A DNA stretch of 64,000 nt from Citrus sinensis (Eukaryota; Streptophyta; Magnoliopsida; Sapindales; Rutaceae), in assembly GCF_022201045.2 (NCBI RefSeq), contig NC_068557.1:32713501-32777500 (forward strand), written 5' to 3'. A program made the position numbers and the translations under genes. The notes under the pieces are model-generated. The model was not told the origin of the DNA, made no database searches, and saw only the letters and a list, made by a program, of their open reading frames with translations. This document shows positions 28,200 to 39,334 of this stretch, in pieces (the stretch's first letter is position 1; every line of letters starts with the position of its first letter).

Positions 28200-29671
28200 G
28201 AAAGCCAATAAATCAGAACCATCTAACATTGTCAAGTTGTGGAGTACGATCACCATGTCATTTCCCCATCTCAAAGTGCATTTAGTCCCAATAGGATTGT
28301 TATTGGTAATATCATAATTGAGTATGAATGCCTTCATAAATTTAGATATAGTAAAAGGAGAAGAAATTGTTTAGTAGCTCTAAAGCTTGATATTAGTATA
28401 GCTTATGATTGAATAAAATAGGTTTTTCTAGAGCATGTTAAGAGAATATTAGGATTCACATAAAAACGGGTGTTTTTAATTATGAATTGAATTACAACAC
28501 CTTCATTCACAGTAATCATTAATGGGGACTGAGACAAAGGTGTCCACTTTCACCTTACTTGTTCATTATGTGTGCAAAATGTTTCTTTGATCTCCTAATG
28601 CAAACAAAAAGACAGAAAGTGATCCATGTGCTTAAGTTTGACAAACAAGTGACTGTTTCACATTTGTTATTTGCTAATGAGAATTTCAATTTTACCAAAG
28701 CCTCCATTGAAATTGTAAAAACTTAAAGGCATTTTTTGATTGTGTATAGCTGCCTCGGGATAGATCTTAAACTATGAAAAGTCTTTAATGTTCCTCAATG
28801 GGAAGCTTCAAAATGAGCAAATAATTGCTATAAAAAACATTTTCCAATTGAATATGTTGTCTATATATAAAAAATATTTAGGATTATCATCCATGATTGG
28901 AAGGAAAAAGATGAGTTTTTTAATAATATGAGGCTTAAATTCTTGAGTAAGTTATGAAATTAACAACACATATTCTTCTAAAGTAAAGGCAAAAAAGTGC
29001 TGATAAAGAGCTTAGCCTGTCCCTATTTATACAAAGAGTGTTTTCAAAGTTTCATTTACTCTGTATAAGGACATTTAGAGGGTAATTGCTAGTTTTTGAT
29101 GAGGCATAAAGAAAGATATTCATGGTATTTATTGGGCAAGATGAGAAAAAATGAGTTATGTTAAGCATAGAAAAGGGTTGGTTTCAGAAACACATCAAGT
29201 TTCATTCAAGCTTTGGTAGCTAAACAGAGCTGAAAGATCATTCAATATAAAGGTTCTCAAAGCAAGATATTTTAAACACTTTAACTTCCTCAATGCAAAC
29301 ATAGGTACTATCAACCCTTTGTATGTAGAAGTATACTTTGGGATAGATAGATCATTTCAAAAAGAGACATGGTGGAGAATTAGTATTGGGAAAAATATGC
29401 AAGTCTATAAAAGTAGCTGACTGCCACGACTAATTATTTTTAAGCCAATATCACCAAAAACTCTTATTGTGTGCAATAACATTTTGTTCAAGATGATGTT
29501 AATATTCTGTAAACGATTCTTCTACTGAATAAGCCATCAATGGATGAACTTTGTTGGCATTATAATAAGCTTAGGAAGTACTCTGTCAAGGGTGGCTACT
29601 TGGCCTTGAAAGCAAATTTTCAAATGCCCTAAGTAACTTAAGCCCGAAACGTAGTCAATGAAATGCTATAT

Positions 29672-29921
29672 GGAAGCTTGACCTTCCTAAGAAGGTAAAC
29701 ATCTTTATATGGAGGCAATAAATAACACGCTACTAATTGCAGATAATTATGGAAAAGGAAGGTGGTGCCAACCTTATCTACCAAAGATGTAAATAGAAAA
29801 GCTTGACCTCCCTGAGATGATAAAAAAATTTTTATGGAGAGTGGCAAATAACCTGCTACCAATTATAGATAATCTATGGAAAAGGAAAGTGATCCCAACC
29901 CTATATACTAAAAATGTAAAT
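29672..29921 (+). repeat. 125-bp tandem duplication within the LINE
   Basis: Two diverged copies, about 29672-29796 and 29797-29921, share GCTTGACC near the start and the pattern TGGAAAAGGAA followed later by GATGTAAATAG or AATGTAAATAG. The divergence shows an old duplication. Confidence 0.75.
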
Positions 29922-30431
29922 AGAGAATAAAAATAATTGCTCATGTACTGAGAAAGTGTAAAGTTACTTAAAAGGTTTGGCAGCATTCCCTCTTAGTTGC
30001 GTTGGAGACACCAACTACTTCAGGCTAAAATTTATTAGATACTTACTTAATATATCCAAGCAATTGAGCAAAGAAGAAGTTGAAATTCAGATTGCTTGTT
30101 GGTAGGTTATGTGGTATGCAAGAAACCACTTTCTATTCAAAGGCAAATAGTTGGGATCCAATAATTCCGGCAACAAAAGCTGAAGCAATAATAGAAGCAT
30201 TTAAAAGAATCAAAATATCTTAGCAACAATAAAAGAAGAGAACATAAGTAGAGAAACCAAAGCAATGGCATCCCTCGCCCAACAGCTAGTGCAAAGCAAA
30301 TGTGGATGCAACTATTGATAATGAGAATCATAAAGTTGGATTAGGATTAGTGATAAAAAATGCTAAGGTGACTATTGTAACTGCAACCATCATATCTTCA
30401 AATTTCAATGGAAGTGTCTCATTCGCAGTAG

Positions 30432-30570
30432 TTTTTTTTTTTTTTTAATATTGATATATAGAACTATTACTGATATTTACGATCAAATTATACAATTAGG
30501 ACCTCGTGTACATTAATATTCTATTTCCTATGTAAAAGCTTAAGTAATTGAACGAATAATGCAAGTGGCA
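30432..30570 (-). mobile_element. probable SINE 3'-end fragment inserted in the LINE
   Basis: A T13 run followed by AATATTGATATATAGA and TTTACGATCAAATTATACAA resembles the tail of the SINE at 25484-25894 (T run, AATACTGATT, TTTACAATCAAAAATACAT) in the same orientation. It interrupts the LINE RNase H region. No tRNA-like head is visible, so it is partial or too diverged. Confidence 0.4.
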
Positions 30571-30878
30571 ACAAACACATATCTACCAACAGTGATTTCT
30601 TAATCAGGTTGTCAAGAGGTTATTGGTTTGGCAAACAACAGAAAGGACAATAAACCTAAGAACTTTTGGGTAATATTAGAGATTAAAGAAAGAAGGAAAG
30701 ATTTCTAAGAAGTCAAATTTTAGCACGCATGTAGGTCTTGCAATGCTAATGCCCATACCTTGGCTAAGTTAGCCTTAAAAGGTTCCAAATTTGTTGTATG
30801 GTTGGACAGTTTACCAACACAAGTTATGTGTTTACTCTCTATTTCTTAATGAAGTATTTTTCTTTATCCCAAAAAAAA

Positions 30879-31529
30879 TATATATATAGATCGTGGAGTA
30901 TAGCACCCACAAGGTAATTTTTCTTACTAAAAAGAACTTGTATTGCTCAAACTTAAAAAAGTGTTAATTTAATATAATGATTTGTTTTAAGAGCTTTACT
31001 TTAATTTTTTTTACCCTTATATATGTATGTATGTATGTATATAATATTGAAAATATCGAGTAAAGTAACCCTACGTAGAAATAATAAGAAATGTGTGCTT
31101 GTGTTTCGGCGGGTAGTGATGTTATGGTCCATTAACTTAAAATAAGTTATAACAGAATATTGGAGTCGCATGTATAGTTTGCATTGAAGAATGAATACTA
31201 ATTGCAATTACGTTGGTGGGGGTTTAGGTTAGCTTGAGTTATATATCCCATTTTAAGGTGGTCTATAAGGATACTTCATTTTATATCATTTGGTGTTGGT
31301 GGGGGGAAGGGAAACTACTACTTAAAACTTTGGAAATTACTTTCATTACTTACTATATTATATGTGTTGTGGCAACATGAGCCAAGCAGGGGCCATAACC
31401 GGCCGGCCCTTGAATGCTGAATGCATGCATGCATGCCAATGTTTTGATGGGACGAGGCATCCAATTTTGGTTCACTCAATGTCTCAACTAATATAAATAC
31501 AAATCACTAACATATATAAGCACCTAGCT

Positions 31530-31577
<48 letters not shown>

Positions 31578-33372
31578 CACACATACACGTATGTATATTG
31601 TGTGACTCAGTGCGAGTGTGAGAGCAACTCCTAGCCTGCAGCGTGAATTATATTTTGGGAGGAAATTAAGCTGATCATTTCCAGGGTTGGTTTCATAGAC
31701 GACAGAGATCTAGCGGATACATTCGAGCGAAGGGATTTTAATTACACAATATATTGTATGCATGATATATCATAAGGTCCCAATTGTGAATATGAAATCG
31801 ATCTTTCATTTATTATAAGAAAAAAGCAAAGTTTGGTATTTGAATTCATTAAATTCGTTTGTGTTATGAACAACTTTAAATTGTTAGCTGGAGTCACAAT
31901 CCCAGTGTTGGCGAATGGCGACCCACGGGCCTCCCAACAGGCAGTGGCCACAACCACATGGCTGGCTGACTCGCTATCATCAGAATTCATTCACATTCAG
32001 GAAGAGCTGTTGAAGTAAATGGTTGATGTAGTAGTGCCTCTTTAATTGATTTTGACGACCACCATCATATGTTACATACATAATTTTAATCTGTAGGCTT
32101 TGGCTGGTACAAATCCTATAAATTGCTAATTCTAACCTCTAAGCGAAGCAACAAAATTAATTAACCGAAAGAAATTACTTACTGCGCAGTAATGCAAAAT
32201 TAATGAATCGGAAAATGGAGCAATATCATCATCATATAATTAATTAATCAGAAGCTGACACACAAATTTATGTGTGTGTATGTATATGTATATGTATATG
32301 TATATAAGGGGCAACCGGCAAGGAAGCAGCATCTACGAGGACTCAGCAGCCCTGGTTTAGTTTTTTCTTCCCCAGGCTACTACTGTGTGTTGTTTGATGG
32401 GCTTAAACCAATCAAATGAGAGCTTTTGCTTTGCATATGCACTGCCATCCTTAAATAACTTGTACATTATTTTGCATTCGAAATATTTATAATATAATAT
32501 ATGCACAGATCGATTATTCTATTTATTAATTAACTTATTAAGAAGAGATCTAGTAAATATGCAATATAATTAAGAGAAAAATTAAAACAAAGGATTATAT
32601 ATATATATATATATAAATAATAATATATATTTTTTAATGAAAGTTTCCTTAAGCTATTAAAAAATCAATGTTTGTTTAGTTCATATATTTTGACTTAAGT
32701 GTCCACTCAATTATTGTATTTTAAAAAATATCTCAAGAAACCTCTACTGTTAAATATGTTACACTCTTATCCTTACTTTTTGTTTTTAATAATACCTTTG
32801 TGACAATATATTTACCTTCTTCATAATATAAAGAAAAAATAATAATTTATTAAATTAGTGTTAAAGAAAACATCAAAATTTTCACAACTTTTAATATTAT
32901 ATTTTACTTTTAGAATTAATTTGATAAATTAATTTTTTTATAAAATAAATATTAATAAAATTATTGTAAGTATATTAAATATTACTTTAAGTTGACTGAT
33001 GAGATTAAATAAGTAATTTTAGTTATTAAAAAGCCATATGTACTCACGTGTTTGCATGAGCATATATCACTGTTGTCTATATATTTTAAATATTTTATAT
33101 CTAAATAATTTTTCATATTGAACTATAAACTGCTGGACCCGGTGGCAGTACGCATGTAGCTTTTGGTCCTCCTCATTTTCATTATTAATGGTTTGGATTT
33201 AGATTCGCTACTCATCGATCTTATCTTTGATTTACCTTTTTTTAAAAATTATTTATATTTATATATATACTAGTAAGAGCTGCAGTATGCACAAGATTAC
33301 TGCACGTGACATCCATCGCACATGTCTATTAATTAATGCTGCCTTCCTCGTTGAATATATAATGATACAGTA
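30879..33372. other. repeat-poor AT-rich spacer with a possible non-coding transcript
   Basis: No protein gene is recognised. (CT)n then (TA)n lie at about 31533-31576, followed by GC-richer sequence to about 32020, which could be the leader of an unannotated or non-coding transcript; the opposed ORFs at 31742-32018 do not resemble known proteins. (TA)n runs occur near 32597-32616. The region ends at the target duplication of the large MULE. Confidence 0.4.
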
Positions 33373-33381
33373 TAAAATATA

Positions 33382-33512
33382 GGGAAATTATCACCGGTAT
33401 ACCCTAAAATGTCATCAGTATCAAACATACTACAACACTTTTCACTTGTATCACTCGTACACCCTAAATTGACAAAAGATTTCTGGCGTCCACCTTTCCG
33501 TTTACTACCGTT
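33382..33512 (+). repeat. left terminal inverted repeat of the MULE
   Basis: Starts GGGAAATTATCACCGGTATA and ends TTTACTACCGTT. Pairs with 38381-38511 over 131 bp with about six mismatches. Confidence 0.92.
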
Positions 33513-34383
33513 GAGACATGCTGACGTCATAGGGGTAATATAGTATTTTAATAAAGAAGTGGCTGCAAAGAAAGACGGCGTCGTTTTAATACCCCGAAAA
33601 CACTGTCGTTTCACTGTAACAAAAAAGAAAAAACAAAAAGACAAAACAACGTCGTTTTTTATTTTGGTTAAAATAAAAAGTTACAAAGAAACGACATCGT
33701 TTCACTGTAACTCAAAGACAAACAGACAGAAGTGGTCCATCCTCCCCATTCTTTATTCACACTGAGAGAAGTTTGCATGCATATGAACAACCGGTGCAAG
33801 ACTGTATGCATGCCTGCCATTTTTTTACTAAAAACCCTCAATATTTGACCATCAAACAAGTTTAAGTGATAGCTGTGGAGATTGATTTGGAACTTGACAG
33901 AAGAGTAAGCTGATTTCGATCGAATCCAGCGAGCGAAGCATCGAGTTGTTAGGTATGTTCATATATATATATATATTTCATGCAATATATCTCTTATCTC
34001 TTATTTAGTCAATAGATGTAAGAAATAATTTGAAATTATCCGAATTTATGGGAATTTAATTTTTGTTACAAACCCTAGAATGTTAAAAACGAAGAAATAA
34101 GCAGTGGTTATTTTTTGGGTTATTTATATTCTTATGTGATCAATGTTTTAGGTTTATAGAAGTGCATTTATATGGTAAATGATATCGGTTCTGGTTTTTG
34201 CATATTGAGGGTCTGTTGGCTGTTACATGTATTTCGTTAAAACTAATTGGGGCTTTTTTCAACTTGCATATTAAGGGTCTGGTTTTTTGCATATTGTATG
34301 ATATTTATTTCCTACGCTGTGTGTGTAAAGCTTAAAGGATCCATATTTAAGCACATTCTGTTATTTTTGGGATTACAGTAGAC

Positions 34384-37380
34384 ATGTCAACAATGAAGCT
34401 AGTGATTTCTTTCAAAGGAGAAAAACATCATGTCGGTATGATTAACCCTGAAGATTGGACTGTTGATAGAATAAAGGCTGAGGCATTGAAGATAACTACT
34501 GTACATGGGTTAGATACAGTTGGTAAAATCTTATTGACTGTTATGAACCCAGATAGTAAAGTCAAGGTTGTTTTAGATTCTGAATATGGGATGAAATGTT
34601 TATTTGGGTTTCATAATTTGATGGGTGTTACTACATTTGAAGTTGAAGTTGTGCCTGTTTTATGCCCTCAAAATCCAGATGCTCCGTTAATACAATCATT
34701 GCTGTTTAACTTAGGAGTACACCTGTCTTCAGAAGTTATAGATATCTTGAATGATGGAGGTACACCAGAAGTTACGCATACAGATCAAGAAAGGGGGAGT
34801 AACAGAGATGAATTCGATGATATGCAAAGGGGTTATGGACACGAAGCTACTGCAACTATTCATAAGGGTGAAATTGATGAAGACAAACTATTATCAGATT
34901 GGTCAGATAAAAGAAGTGACAATGATGGTGAGGAACCTGTTGTGCAACCAATACCTACCATGCTTGTTGATGATATTGTGTCTGTTGATGACATTGATGA
35001 TAGTGAGGGCAGTGAGGACAGCCAATGCGAGAGTGATAGCAACGGAGGTGGAGATGGTTTACTAGATGATGACATTAGGGCAGTCGAAATGGTTGTGAAC
35101 TCTTCTGATGATGACATCAATCTTGGCAGTGTGAAGTTTACAAAATATTTAGAGAAACATGAGTATAAATTAGATGCTGATGGGATACATAGGTTGAGAT
35201 TAGGTGATGTGTTTAGGGATGTGAATCACTTTAGACAAGTGTTACATGAGGTTATGATTAGGAAAGGGTTTAACATTAGCATAAAATATAGTGAACCGCG
35301 GAGATATTTTGCAACTTGTAAGGAGGCTAGCTGTCCATGGTTTGTTAAAGGTGCAAGACTGAATGATAGGAATGGTTTTTGGCTGCGGGAATATCAGAAG
35401 AAGCATGAGTGCAAGCTTACCAAGAAATCTGTGAAAGTTACTTCAACATGGGTTGCTGAAATGATAAAGGGACATGTTGCTATTGATGCAAATGTCAAGA
35501 TATCTCTTCTCAAGAATTATATGCAAGAAAAATTCAGGTTGAAGATTGAGAAGCTCACAATGTATAGGGCTAGAGAAAAAGCAAGGATTCTAGTATATGG
35601 TGACCATTCGAAGGGCTATGAAAAGCTGTTTCAGTATGCTGCAGCTATTCATCGGGCTGAGCCAGGAGCCATTTGCAAAGTGTTATGTGATGCAGTCACT
35701 ATTCCAGAGAAATGTCTATTTCAAAGATTTTTTGTTGCATTTCCAGCACAAAGAAATGCTTTTCTGAATGGCTGCAGACCGTTCATTGGAATCGATGGGT
35801 GTCACCTAAAGGGAAAATATGGTGGAGTTTTGTTGGCTGCTGTTGCTTCAGATGCTAATAAAGGGATAGTTCCATTAGCATTGTGTGTATGCGAGATTGA
35901 GAACACAGAAACATGGACTTGGTTTCTTGATCATTTGCATAGCTACTTAGATGATGGAAGACAGGTAACATTTATTAGTGATAGGCAAAAGGGGCTGTTG
36001 AATGCAATTCCGAACACATGGCCTACTGCCTATCATAGGGCATGTTGTAGGCATGTGTATGCTAATTTTGCGAAAGAACATGCTGGTGCCAACTTGCGGA
36101 CTCTTTTTTGGAAGGCAGCAAAAAGTAGTAACAAGCATGATTATGAGGAGGCAATGGCACATATCAAAGTGGAAAAGTTAGCAGCATATAATTGGTTGGA
36201 AAGAGAGCTGCATGGATACACTTGGTCTATGCATACATACGACAGAAACTGCAAGGTAGAAAGGACTGATAACAATGCCTCCGAGTGCTTCAACAGTTGG
36301 ATTTTGCCTTATAGAGATAGGCCTGCTTTGTCAATGCTTGAGGAAATTAGATGCAGACTGATGAGAAGATTTACAAAGAGAAGAAATGAGGGAAATACTT
36401 GGCAAAAAACTATTGCTCCTCGGATTTACAAGGAGTTGGATCAAACTTTCAAGAAAGGAGAAAAAATGATTGTGCAACCCTCGGGAGACTTGAATTTTCA
36501 AGTCATGGATAAATCTTATTATCCAGCTAGGAGGTTTATAGTGAAATTGGAGGACAAGACGTGCGATTGTGGGTTTTGGGAAATTGCCGGCTTACCTTGC
36601 TGTCATGCTATGGCTGCCATAGGCTATGCAAGGCATGAAATTGAGGAGTATATTCCATTTTGCTTTACCAAGCAAGCCTACATTAATACATATTCAGTTA
36701 TGTTTAGTCCAATTCCCGATGAGCGGACATGGGAGCATGGTGATAGGCCCTTAATTGATGCCCCAATTGTGCGGAAAAAGATTGGAAGGCCAAAGAAATG
36801 TAGGAAGAGAGCAGCCACTGAACCTCAAAAACGCAGCAGGAGATTCTTTGTCAATTGCTCGGTTTGTGGTGGCTCGAACCACAATGTAAGATCTTGTCCA
36901 TTGAGACCATCGGTTGCAAGGCCAAGCAAAGCTACAAACACTAATTCTCAGGTATCTATTTAGTCCATTAGTTTTATTCATTTATGTTTATTGTTTATAT
37001 TGTCATCTAACACAGAAGTTACGTTTTTTCAGCTGTCAATTGGAAATTCTTCAGGCCAGTCAGCAGATCCTTTAAGCCAGCCATCAAAGCCAACAAGAAC
37101 GAGAAATACAGCGAGGAGAGACCATGTACCAAGTGATCGAAGTAAAAGCTCCAGTGCTGGATCGATGAAAAGAAAAAGCGCAAATGCTATTGGAGTTGCT
37201 GGAACAAGCAAAAAAAGAGGTTGAATTTCGTTTCTTTTTTATCATATTTCATAATTGAATATAAGGAGCTTAATTTATTTTCTTTTCTGTAATATAGGAA
37301 AGACTTCACATGTCAACCTATCCCAAGTCAGCCAATCACAGAATCCATCACAAGCATCCACTGTCACAGGTGCTTTGTAA
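34384..37380 (+). CDS. MULE transposase (MuDR type, DDE)
   Basis: Three exons (34384-36951, 37033-37219, 37298-37380) join in frame to 945 residues. Domains in order: PB1-like (about 1-95), acidic Asp/Ser-rich linker (about 120-250), MuDR-type DNA-binding zinc finger with C312, C317 and a later HEC (LRLGDVFRDVNHFR upstream), and the MULE DDE domain with D471 in FIGIDGCHLKGKYGG, D533 in FISDRQKG and E634 in NNASECFN. Then come a SWIM finger, CDCGFWEIAGLPCCH (C727, C729, C739, H741), and a zinc knuckle, CSVCGGSNHNVRSC (C825-C838). A Ser/Gln-rich tail comes from exons 2 and 3. A leader intron is likely (donor GTATGTTCAT at 33951, acceptor TTACAG at 34378). All catalytic and metal ligands are present, so the enzyme looks functional. 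Confidence 0.92.
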
Positions 37381-37643
37381 TGAGTTTGATGCTCATTTTG
37401 CAATGTTTTGTTGGAAACAATCTATCAACTTCAATTTCCTTAACTGTTATGCTAGTTATGTGATATCAACTGAACTTAATTATGCTCTTGCATGAGCTAA
37501 GCTATCGAATTGGTTTTTGGAATATGTATTTGAAGGAGATATGTTGCTATCTGCATATTTTGGATATGTTATGATTAGATTAATATTTTAGTTGATAATT
37601 ATGACTGTTGAATATTTATTGAATACAAACTTTGTGTGTTACA

Positions 37644-38024
37644 TTACTTTCTCATAAGGACAATTACAAAGACACACACTAGCACAATTAGGATCCATTT
37701 AAGCTTTCCTTCGATGCTTTTTAGCCTTTTCTTTATCTTAACCAAATCATCATTCAGCTTCAAGTTTTGCCCTGGCATTGCGCCATCAGTATTAGGATAT
37801 ATGAGAGATTCCACAGTGAACCATTCCCAAAATCCACAATGCCTCGCTCCATAATGCTTCCACCTGCATGACCAAAACATTGCATTAGGGTTTTGCAATG
37901 TGGTTGACACTAGAGCCACTGCTTGCATGCCACACTTGCAGTATTTTGGTTGGCATTTTACTTTATAATATCTGGTATGTCCACTATCAGCAGAACTTGA
38001 TGCTTCACTGGAGGCCATTTTCAT
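37644..38024 (-). CDS. GRF-type zinc-finger protein with C-terminal membrane anchor, carried by the MULE
   Basis: A single-exon product of 126 residues. A Ser-rich start (MKMASSEASSSADSGH) precedes a GRF-like zinc finger with CKCG at residues 29-32, FWSC at 50-53 and HCGFWEWF at 62-69. A charged coiled-coil helix (about 88-106) and a hydrophobic segment WILIVLVCVFVIVL (about 109-122) follow, predicting a tail-anchored membrane protein. Small proteins of this build (At4g04775-like) are common in plant genomes, often without assigned function. Here the gene lies wholly inside the MULE and points toward the transposase gene, with 263 bp between the two stops. It is either a captured host gene or a genuine second element gene; the clean frame suggests it is still selected or recently inserted. 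Confidence 0.8.
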   Translation of the reverse strand: MKMASSEASSSADSGHTRYYKVKCQPKYCKCGMQAVALVSTTLQNPNAMFWSCRWKHYGARHCGFWEWFTVESLIYPNTDGAMPGQNLKLNDDLVKIKKRLKSIEGKLKWILIVLVCVFVIVLMRK

Positions 38025-38150
38025 ATGAATTGCTTGGCATGTGATTGCTTGGCATGTGATGGATCAATGATTTGTTAATGTGCTTCTGGTTTTTAGTTGG
38101 AAAAGAGTAGCAAATTGGTTAAATTTAAAGAGATTATCAGGTGTGTGGTG

Positions 38151-38216
38151 GCTGATTTTTTGTTGCAAATTGGTTGAATGTTGGCTGATTTCTTGTTGCA
38201 AATTGGTTGAATGTTG
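38151..38216. repeat. 33-bp direct repeat upstream of the GRF gene
   Basis: Two copies (38151-38183, 38184-38216), each starting GCTGATTT and ending GGTTGAATGTTG, lie between the GRF start codon and the right inverted repeat, where its promoter should be. Confidence 0.85.
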
Positions 38217-38380
38217 CAAACTATTTTTGTTGTTGTGTTTTAGGTCATTATATAGCCAAAAATGTAACCGTTATTGGCTCCCAACGGTTACATTTTCAAT
38301 TGCTTCACTTTCAGGGCAAATTTGTCTTTTTAAGTTAAAAGGGTAAAATAGTCATTTTGCTCAAATTCCGTTAAGAACTT

Positions 38381-38511
38381 AACGGTAGTAAACGGAAAGG
38401 TGGACGCCAGAAATCTTTTGTCAATTTAGAGTGTACGAGTGATACAAGTGAAAAGTATTATAGTATGTTTGATACCGGTGACATTTTAGGGTATACCAGT
38501 GATAATTTCCC
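38381..38511 (-). repeat. right terminal inverted repeat of the MULE
   Basis: Complement of the left repeat. Differences fall in the outer 85 bp and are all C/T or A/G changes, as expected from decay of methylated cytosine. Confidence 0.92.
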
Positions 38512-38520
38512 TAAAATATA

Positions 38521-38845
38521 TATGTAAGTTAGGGGACGGCTACCTTGCAGCTTCTTAAGGTAAGCCCACCCACCCACCCAAAATAAGTAAAATGGATATG
38601 AGTTCAAATAGGTCACATTCCATTTAATTGGGAACTGCACCTTACAGAAACTGTAAAATAGTAAAATTCCGTAAGTTAATCACATTGCCCCACATGTAAA
38701 CTTTTTAAGAAGCTTGATTAATTTATTTGTATAATATTTTGAGGGGCGCCAACATATAAAAACTGATCTTCTCGTGTTTGGTTTGGGAATCAAACAAAAA
38801 TAAACATACTTTACTTCTTTTAAAATTATTTTTCCGGTTTTATAG
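38521..38845. other. spacer between the MULE and the OPT fragment
   Basis: AT-rich with a CCCACCCACCCACCC run near 38565-38579. No gene is seen. Confidence 0.4.
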
Positions 38846-39154
38846 GAGCCACAGGAGCCATGCCACCCACCAGCCAGGACTGTGAACTACCTAATGTGGG
38901 GTGGTGTAGGCATTTTCTTCAACTTTGTTGTTTATAGGAGATTCAAGGGATGGTGGACTAGACACAATTACATTCTCTCAGCTGGATTAGATGCTGGGGT
39001 TGCCTTCTTGGCTATCCTTTGCTATTTTTCATTGCAAATCAATGACATCAATGGACCCAGCTGGTGGGGTTTGGAATTAGACGATCACTGTCCTTTAGCA
39101 AGTTGCCTCACTTCCCCTGGCATAAAAGCTGATGGCTGCCCTGTTTTCCAGTGA
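38846..39154 (+). pseudogene. oligopeptide transporter (OPT family) last-exon fragment
   Basis: The fragment matches the C-terminal exon of plant OPT transporters: a TTTTATAG acceptor, GATGAMPPT, then in the next frame VNYLMWGGVGIFFNFVVYRR, FKGWWTRHNYILSAGLDAG, VAFLAILCYFSLQINDINGP, SWWGLELDDHCPLAS, ending in a stop at 39152-39154. A small insertion around 38872-38882 separates the two frames. The preceding exons, with about 12 transmembrane segments, are not found upstream; the MULE lies there instead. With no start and a frameshift this is a dead relic of a duplicated transporter gene. The functional gene is probably elsewhere in the genome. Confidence 0.8.
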
Positions 39155-39334
39155 CATTATGAATTCTTTCATGGTTATATTGTGTGCAAGCATTGAACTT
39201 TCAAGTTTCCGGTCATATTATATACACAAGTCTCAACTCTTCATGCGTTCACCAAAAGAAAAATAATTGTACATGGAGAAAAACGAAACTTTATATTGTG
39301 GCACAACTGGTCATTTTTTTTGTGGAAAGGAATC

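Larger units (their letters stand above)
28200..30878 (+). mobile_element. decayed LINE (L1-type non-LTR retrotransposon), 5'-truncated
   Basis: No long ORF survives, but landmarks of a plant L1-type ORF2 occur in order on the plus strand. Reverse transcriptase is seen near 28370-28450 (VALKLDIS.AYD) and around 28530-28580; the C-terminal zinc-knuckle region near 29545-29600 (DELCWHYNKLRKYSVKGGY) and 29672-29730 (WKLDLPKKVNIFIWR); an RNase H-like part near 30330-30410 (VGLGLVIKNAKV) and 30735-30830 (CRSCNANAHTLAKLALKG). It ends in an A run at 30871-30878. Stops and frameshifts are abundant throughout, so it is an old, dead copy. The left boundary is where similarity fades, not a defined end. 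Confidence 0.7.
33382..38511 (+). mobile_element. apparently complete autonomous MULE with two convergent genes
   Basis: The 5,130-bp element is flanked by a perfect 9-bp target duplication, TAAAATATA, at 33373-33381 and 38512-38520. Terminal inverted repeats of about 131 bp begin GGGAAATTATCAC and differ at about six positions, all transitions. Within it, the plus strand encodes a 945-residue transposase with all three catalytic residues and intact zinc motifs (34384-37380). The minus strand encodes a 126-residue GRF-zinc-finger protein reading inward from the right end (38024-37644). Intact reading frames and 95% matching ends suggest a fairly recent insertion that may still be active. Confidence 0.92.

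Noticed and set aside
33333-33644. Minus-strand ORF of 103 residues
   Set aside because: Lies across the MULE left inverted repeat, with no homology.
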